Of a stretch of 64,000 nt of DNA, positions 57,830 to 64,000 are shown one piece after another; position 1 is the first letter of the stretch, and each line of letters opens with the position of its first letter. Source of the stretch: Boesenbergia rotunda (lineage: Eukaryota; Streptophyta; Magnoliopsida; Zingiberales; Zingiberaceae); contig JAGFNQ010005398.1 of the NCBI GenBank assembly GCA_024364735.1, positions 359,946-423,945 on the forward strand, read 5' to 3'. A program made the translations under genes and the position numbers. The notes below the pieces were generated by a model. That model saw nothing but the letters and a program-made list of their open reading frames with translations, was not told where the DNA came from and searched no databases.

Positions 57830-58237
57830 ATCCTCCCCTCAAACGAAGGACCAACATTGGTCCGGATCCTCTTCACAAGCATTCAGTCACTCTTTACCTA
57901 CAATAGGCCTTCCGCAAGCAATCCGATCACCATTTTTTTACCTGCTTTAGGCCTCCCCGCGAGCATTCGGTCACACTTGACCAACTCCGGGTCTCTGGGC
58001 CTCCCCGCGAGCATTCGCACTCGGTCACTCTTAACCTGCTCCAAGTCTCCTTGCAAGCATCCGGTCACACTTGACCTACTCTGGGCCTCCCCATGAGCAG
58101 TCACACCTAATCTCTTGTCTTGCTCCAAGCCTCCCTACAAGCATCCGGTCACACTTGACTTGCTTTGATCCTCCCCACAACTTCATTAGAGGACCTTTTC
58201 ACATGGCACATGGTCTGGATCATGGCTCTAATACCAT
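57830..58237 (-). mobile_element. Internal region of TRIM-like element with minisatellite
   Basis: 408 bp with no coding capacity. Purine tract next to the left LTR, primer site at 58224-58236 (complement TGGTATTAGAGCC) next to the right LTR. Between them are about six imperfect units of ggcctccccgcgagcattcg followed by gtcacacttgacc, 40-55 bases each. Short size, primer site, purine tract and LTRs without genes fit a terminal-repeat retrotransposon in miniature. Confidence 0.8.
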
Positions 58238-58426
58238 TGTTGGGGCCCTAAGGATAAACATATCCCCACAATGGCATGATATTATCAACTTTGGGCTTAA
58301 GTCCTCATAGTTTTGCTCTTGGGCTCTCCCCAAAAGGACACATATCAATAGAGATACTTTCCATCCTATTAAACCAATGATCTTTTCCATTTCTAACCAA
58401 TATGGGAATTTGATTGATCCCTAACA
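58238..58426 (-). mobile_element. 189-bp outer LTR of the TRIM-like element
   Basis: Starts TGTTGGGGCC and ends GATCCCTAACA; same length and order as 57641-57829, with scattered differences. No matching target duplication was found beside 57641 and 58426, as expected if this is one end of a composite. Confidence 0.82.
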
Positions 58427-59543
58427 GGCAGCTTCCCCTTCTTTGCTTTAGGTTAGAAGAAAAGAAGCCCTTCACTTCATTCGGGTAGCACTTCCTCCTT
58501 TCGGCGATCCCATAACTCAGACTTCATCAAATCCAGCCAAAATCATTCATTCGGTGGTTTCGGGCAGTTGCACCTTTGTGATGCATTATTTGATTTCTTT
58601 TGTGTTTGTGTCTTATTGAATGTAACGAAGTCATCCTCAATTGTTTTGGATTGCATGCGTTAGGGTTGAATTACTTGGTGCTAACTATTTGTTCGATGAA
58701 TTGCCCCTTACATTCTTGCTACTTTTATTTATGTCAATGCACTTCAATTCATTTCATTTTAGTAATGGTTTGGTTTAATTAGATGGTAGTGATGTTTATT
58801 CTTTATTTGGATGTCATTTGGTTAGATAGGTTTGTTTTGTTAATTGCTCTATGGTTCCTTGCATGTTTTAGATGCACACACTTAGTTTAATTTGAATCAT
58901 GCTTTCAGTTGTTTGACAAAATGTTTCTTCCAATGGTTAGTTTTAGTTGATGCATTTATTTCCTGTTATGTTTTTAATCCCTGCAAGTTTTTAATTCCTT
59001 TAAATGCTAGTGTAGGTTGTTCTTTATTCGGATGCACTTAGGTTAGATTAATCTAGGTTTCATCAATGCTTTACTTCATTCTTCTTTGTATTCTCTTGCG
59101 TGTGTAATTTAGTTTGGTTAGATTTTAGTCTAGCTATCATTTCTCTACCTTTGAGTTATTTATATCTTGTTTAATGGATGTCATGATATTTGCATCTGTT
59201 AACTTATTATTTTTGTCTCAATATAATAAATAAAATGTAGAAGAAGTATTTTAAATAAATCATCTTTTATTAAGGTAATATATTGTTATGTCCTTCCTCT
59301 ATTGGATATTATGTTTCTATAGTCTATTTTATTTATTATTAAGATATGTCTGTGTTATATATTTCTTTCTAAATAACTTCTTTGTTACAATCTATTATAA
59401 TGGTCTTATGTTCTGAGATTTTTGTCATTTCAGAAAATGTTAAAGTATACTGTCGTATAAAGCCACCTTTCGAAGATGGCCTTTCTATAATTAAGCCTCC
59501 AGATCAGTTTGAGTAAACACCAGTGACGATTCTCTTACCAATC
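58427..59543. other. Intergenic DNA, T-rich
   Basis: No gene recognised. T-rich from 58570 to 59420, without conserved protein segments or terminal repeats. Confidence 0.45.
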
Positions 59544-59912
59544 CTAAGAAAGATTATGAATTTGATCGAGTATATATATGACCCTCATATTAGAGAAGGT
59601 AAAATATTTTTCAAGCTTCAGGATGGATTCTAATTTCAGTTGGAGCTGCTCCTTGTGGCCATTAGGTAGGGCAATTGGCATGGTTCCCGGTAGTTCCTTG
59701 GTTACTTTGCTCAGGCCGGAGGTAGACCAGAAATCTATTTGCAGTCCATATATTCGCATCCACAGCGGCATTTGGTTCTGAATTTCAGTCTTGAAAGTGA
59801 TGCATTGTGGCATAGCCTTGAGGTATAAAGGACATCCATATGTGATGTATGGCCCCCCTTTCAGAACGGCATCACACTTGTCTTTAGCATTGAATTTGAA
59901 GACCAGCGACAC
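59544..59912 (-). pseudogene. LINE ORF1 fragment (DUF4283-like)
   Basis: 122 codons: MSLVFKFNAKDKCDAVLKGG, PLYLKAMPQCITF, QNQMPLWMRIYGLQIDFWS, LSKVTKELPGTM. The FxF...V..GGP(Y)...PL.L..M, then P.W.R..GL...FW...GLS.IA...G order is that of the DUF4283 domain found in plant LINE gag-like proteins and their domesticated relatives. The zinc finger, endonuclease and reverse transcriptase are not present nearby, so it is a relic. Confidence 0.7.
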
Positions 59913-60258
59913 TTGAATGACGGGGAACTAATGTTGATTACGAGAAGACCATGAGGCTGTCGGTCAGGCGACGAACCATCGGTGGCGAGCTCCAGTAAAT
60001 TACGAAGGAAAGAAATCGTAACGATTAAGTCAGATCTCCGGCGAAAAATAAAATTCCAATAGAGAGCAAAGAAGAGAACTTATCTGCATGTAGAAGAGGA
60101 GAATCCTTTCTATAGACGTCTCTGGCAACCCCCATTTTACAGAGACATCACTTCACATTAATGATCGAATCTTATTGTGTGATCTTTTTGTGCCAGAGAT
60201 AGATTACGTTGCCATAATCTCTATCACGGGCCGCATCACTAGGCCTATCACATCCCAT
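59913..60258. other. Unassigned DNA
   Basis: May include the lost 5' part of the LINE fragment; no domain or repeat can be supported. Confidence 0.35.
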
Positions 60259-60261
60259 TTA

Positions 60262-60939
60262 GGGAGTGTTTGGGAGAGCTTCTGCTTACTGCTTTTTAAT
60301 TTCTAGCCATGCAAAAGTGCTTTTGAGTGTTTGGGAATGCCAGATTCTGCTTTAACTTCTGCAACTTTTACTCAAAAGCTAGAAGCAACAATTTGATACT
60401 TTTTTTTGCTTCTGCTTTTTTGCTTATGGTGTAGAATTAAAAGTTGACATTTATACCCTTAATAAATTTATTATTTTACATAATTACCATCACATTTTTA
60501 AATAAAATCTTATATTTTTATATAATTTATATTTTCAAAAAAATTTATACATATTTGTATAAATTTATATAAATTTTATTATTTTATTATTTTATATATT
60601 TTTATTAACTTTATATTTTTTTAAATATATATATTATTAAAAAAATAATTTTGATATAATATTTAAAATATAATATTAAATATATAAAATATTATAGATC
60701 ATGTATCAAAATTATATTTAGATAATTGAAAAAAATTAATTTTGATAGTTTAAGGATATTATTGTCATTTAATTAAAAATTAAGCTTAAAAGTGATTATT
60801 CACCAAACACTTAAACTTTATCTTGTATCAGCTTTTGACTTCTATTTCCAAACACTGCATGCTTTAGCTTCTTACTAACTTCAAGATAATCACTACAAGA
60901 ATCACTTTTCAAGAAGTAAAAGCTCTCCCAAACACTCCC
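60262..60939. mobile_element. Tourist-like (PIF/Harbinger) MITE
   Basis: 678 bp with ends GGGAGTGTTTGGGAGAGCTT on both strands and TTA on each side (60259-60261 and 60940-60942). The interior is AT-rich without genes. gaatgcc..tgcttt and aagcttaaaagtgatt motifs near the ends are partly inverted. Confidence 0.88.
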
Positions 60940-60942
60940 TTA

Positions 60943-61937
60943 ATCGTATTACCGCCGTTAATTTTTTGAGCCGCATTCCTATCTTATCGTGGTAATCAAC
61001 CTATCTCATTAGTCATGTCGCATATCTTTGATCATTACAGTGCAATTAAATTGCATCCTATGCAAGATCCGTTGCAAGCTACAACCCACATGGTCTATGA
61101 GTCCAATAGGTCGCTTTACCAACTGACCGTATAATCCGCTCTAGAGAGGTGGGTCTCGTCAAATAACCAACCTTCAAAGTGGGAATGTTCGATCGGCCAA
61201 CTGGCTCAGCTGTCGACCGAATAGTCGCAACAACTGCAGCTCATGTCAGCTCATTCATAGGGCATATATGAAAGACTATTACCAAGCCCCGAGCAAGGGC
61301 ATGCTTAGCCATCCCACCGGTTACTGAGTTGTCTGTCAAAAGCTGTCCGACCGGCTAATCGGCTATCCAAACCTCCACCCTATAACTGACCGTCTAAATC
61401 CTCGACTCCACGTCAACCGTCCTCCGACTGACGACCATCGTACCCGAGGCCTACCATCCAACCAGATCACCGACCATAGGGAGTTGTGCGAGAGCATTTT
61501 GTGTGGTGAATTCCATCGTTTCGTGAGTTCTAGAACTGCTCTCCATCCGGGGAATCTACCCGCTAGATAGTGACCTACTATGGCTTCAAGTGACTCCCTG
61601 TCCTCGCCTGTGAGAGTAGCTTCACCGTCTTGTTGCTTGATCAGGTGTAGGGTCGTATCAGCATGCTCTGTTCTTCGTGAATAGGTCTACACATCTCCGG
61701 TTATGTGTTCCTTGTGCTGGTCTTCTCTGCTCCTGAATTCCCGACATTTGTTCTTGTTCCATCCACGATTTCTCTGATATTGTGTCCTTGTTCATTCGAC
61801 CCGCCATTGAGTGGGTTTGATTCGAGGGATGGTTTTTTGTTTTATTTTCAGGCTGCCCACGTGTAGGCATTGGTTGCGACTCATCCTTTGAACAATGCTA
61901 CTTACCTTTGTTTGGCAATTGGCATAGGTTGTGCCCC
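60943..61937. other. Unassigned DNA of mixed composition
   Basis: Contains recurring cgaccg/gaccgac words (61120-61460) but no regular repeat. A minus-strand frame at 61658-61870 matches nothing I recognise. No terminal repeats seen. Confidence 0.4.
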
Positions 61938-64000
61938 AACTTGCTTTAGTGCCATAGAAGATTGTCCAAAGGTAATTGTTCCTTCCTGTCATTGCTGCTG
62001 TGAGATGGCGCCGCGATAGCTAAAATCAAGGTGGCAGGTTCTCCATCCACGACACGCAACAGTGGCCGGTGATGCATCACGTAGAGAAGACGATGGCTAG
62101 TTAACGCAGGGAAGACGAGGAACAGTCGTGTCATTTGAGTCATTAGTTTTCAGAACAGAAAGTGTAAGTTAACTGGTATCCTTGTCTTATAACCCATTAG
62201 CCTGATTCGCCAACTTGAATTCAAATCGTCCACCAACCCAGATTCGAGACTGTTCCTCCATGTCAGCTTTAGCATGAATTCTAATTGGAGCTCGTCTGCG
62301 GCCAAATCCCTTCAGCCTTTGTCCCGGTCGTCAACGGTCATTAAACTACACAGATCACCGTAATCGCTGGCTTCCTTCTCCACCGTCGCCTACTTCCTGT
62401 TGTATGGATTGTTCCCTTTAGGCTCAGCTTCTGGTTGAGCGAAGCAACCTCTTGCTGTTTGAAGATGTCGTAGAGCTTCCTCACCGGCTTTCTTCCTCGC
62501 TGTGCTACCTCGATTTTTGCTGGCAACAGGGGACTGTATCTGCCCATCTATCAGTAGTTGTGATCATTGTTGTCTTTTGACATGGCTTCCCGAGCATCTA
62601 TGTATGAATTTTCCTACTCAAGTTCATGTCCAGCAATCAGACAATACCCTGCCTCAAGTGCAGGCATGCTTGTATCTCCTCCTCCTTTAGTACCTCCAGC
62701 GATCTTCCACCGCAGCGTCCATCCCCCTCTTGTGGTCGGCCTCTAGAAAACTCCCCTCAGACCTAAACGTCATCTAGCACTGGCACCTCCCAGTTGCATT
62801 AGTGCCATGCGCGATTGTCCAAAGGCAATTGTTCCTTGCTGTCGTTGTTGCTGTGAGGTGGCGCTGTATAGCTAAAATCTAGTGGCCGGCAGCGATGCAT
62901 CACGTAGAGAAGACGATGACTAGTTAATGTGGAGAAGACGATGAACATTAGTGGTGTTGACTTGTTGACTCATGGGCTTTCAGGACAAAGCGTGTAAGTT
63001 AATTTATATCCGGATCTCAACCCATTACCCTTGTCTTATACCCCGTTAGCCCGATCCGCCAACTTGAATTCAAATCATCCACCAACCAAGCTTGGGGATT
63101 GTTCCTCCACATCAGCTTTAGCGTGGATCCTGATTGGAGCTCGTCTACGGCCAGGACCCCTCAGCCTTTGTCCCTTTCATCAACGGTCATTATACTATGT
63201 AGATCATCTTAAGCACCGACTTCTTCTCCATTGTCGCCAGCTTCCTATTGTATGGATTGTTCCCTCCAGGCTCACCTTCTGGTTGAGCAAAGCAACCTCT
63301 TGTTGTTCGATGATGTCATAGAGCTTCCTCACCGGATTTCTTCCTCGCTGCGCTACCCAGATTTCTGTCGGCAATGGGGGATTGTATCCGCCCATCTAAC
63401 AATAGTAATTGTGAGCATTGTTGTCTTTCGACGAGGCTTCCCGAGCATCTATATATGAATTTTCTTGCTCAAGTTCATGTCCGACAATCAAACAATACCC
63501 TGCCTCAAGTGCAAGTGTGTTTGTATCTGCTCCTCCTTTTGAACCTCCAACAATCTTCCACCGCAGTGTCCATCCCCCTCCTGTGGATGGCCGCTGCCAA
63601 ACTCCCCTCAGGCCTGAACTAACGATCCAGCACTAGCACCTCCCAGTTGCTTCAATGGCATGGACGATTGTCTAAAGGCGATTGTTCGTTGCTGTTGTTG
63701 CTGATGTGAGGTGGCGTTGTATAGCTAAAATCCATGTGGAAGGCTCTCCGTCAACGATGAGGCTCTAGTGGCCATCGGCGATGCATCACGTAGAGAAGAC
63801 AATGACAAGTTAACGCGAGGAAGACAATGAACAGTTGCAAGACAGAGTATATAAGTTAATTGGTATCTGGATCTCAACCGATTACCCTTGTCTTCTAACC
63901 CAGCCCGATCCGCCAACTTGAATTCAAATCATCCACCAACCAAGCTTGAGGATTGTTCCTCCACATTAGCTATAGTGTGGATTCTGATTGGAGCTCGTTT
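61938..64000. repeat. Tandem repeat of 853 bp, about 2.4 copies, running off the window
   Basis: The box attgtccaaaggcaattgtt occurs at 61961, 62814 and (changed) 63667, each 853 bases apart. Other shared boxes keep the same order in each unit: gatgcatcacgtagagaagacgatg, gccaacttgaattcaaatc, ttggagctcgtct, gcttcccgagcatctat. Units begin near 61938, 62791 and 63644. Each contains open frames in several phases with no known motif. It may be a satellite-like tandem or a repeated gene or transposon fragment. Confidence 0.88.

Noticed and set aside
57857..58310. ORFs of 76-79 codons
   Set aside because: Minisatellite in the TRIM interior read through in both directions.
1..64000. tRNA and rRNA genes
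   Set aside because: I looked for the conserved boxes and found only primer sites complementary to tRNA and the SINE B-box remnant.

Overview
This is a window from a large, repeat-rich flowering-plant nuclear genome. The evidence is plant Ty1/copia and Ty3/gypsy retrotransposons primed by initiator Met-tRNA, PIF/Harbinger, hAT and Mutator-like DNA transposons, an Au-type SINE, a spliced SKP1-like gene and relics of a plant-type diacylglycerol kinase. I lean towards a monocot but cannot fix the species from the sequence alone. Most of the window is a stack of transposons nested in one another, and most of their reading frames are broken.

Layout. 1-3445: gag end and 5' LTR of a minus-strand copia element. 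It sits inside a plus-strand copia relative (3446-11691), whose polyprotein is also split by a PIF/Harbinger element carrying a 1 kb GC-rich minisatellite (4163-5846). 11692-16440: AT-rich DNA, a third LTR of the same copia family, a gag relic and retroelement-like noncoding DNA. 16447-19696: plus-strand gypsy integrase/chromodomain and 3' LTR. 19697-24562: decayed minus-strand copia element with its 5' LTR. 25310-27031: 5' LTR and gag start of a further copy of the first copia family. 27100-30860: copia reverse transcriptase/RNase H relic split by a long-inverted-repeat Mutator-like element (27648-30028).

31600-34900 is the most gene-like stretch. It has a two-exon SKP1-like gene whose frame does not join across the intron, and on the other strand three exons of a dead diacylglycerol kinase gene. 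35153-42795 is a mosaic of Harbinger ORF1, gypsy RT-integrase, a hAT transposase end, and gypsy gag with a 2.8 kb LTR. 45944-46390 (minus) is a small intact gene for a coiled-coil protein with a hydrophobic C-terminal tail, with its own TATA box and polyadenylation signal. 46726-51307 is a solo LTR holding a 3.26 kb Harbinger element. In that element, two divergent genes flank a higher-order tandem array placed between two TATA boxes.

51880-64000: a roughly 250-bp tandem repeat family, a hAT MITE with an 8-bp duplication, a copia element fused to a TRIM-like unit through a shared 189-bp LTR, a LINE ORF1 relic, a Tourist-like MITE, and 2.4 copies of an 853-bp tandem repeat running off the end.

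Only the SKP1-like gene and the coiled-coil gene look like possible host genes. The other coding sequence belongs to transposons or to the kinase relic. All comparisons rest on recognising motifs by eye; no alignments or searches were run.
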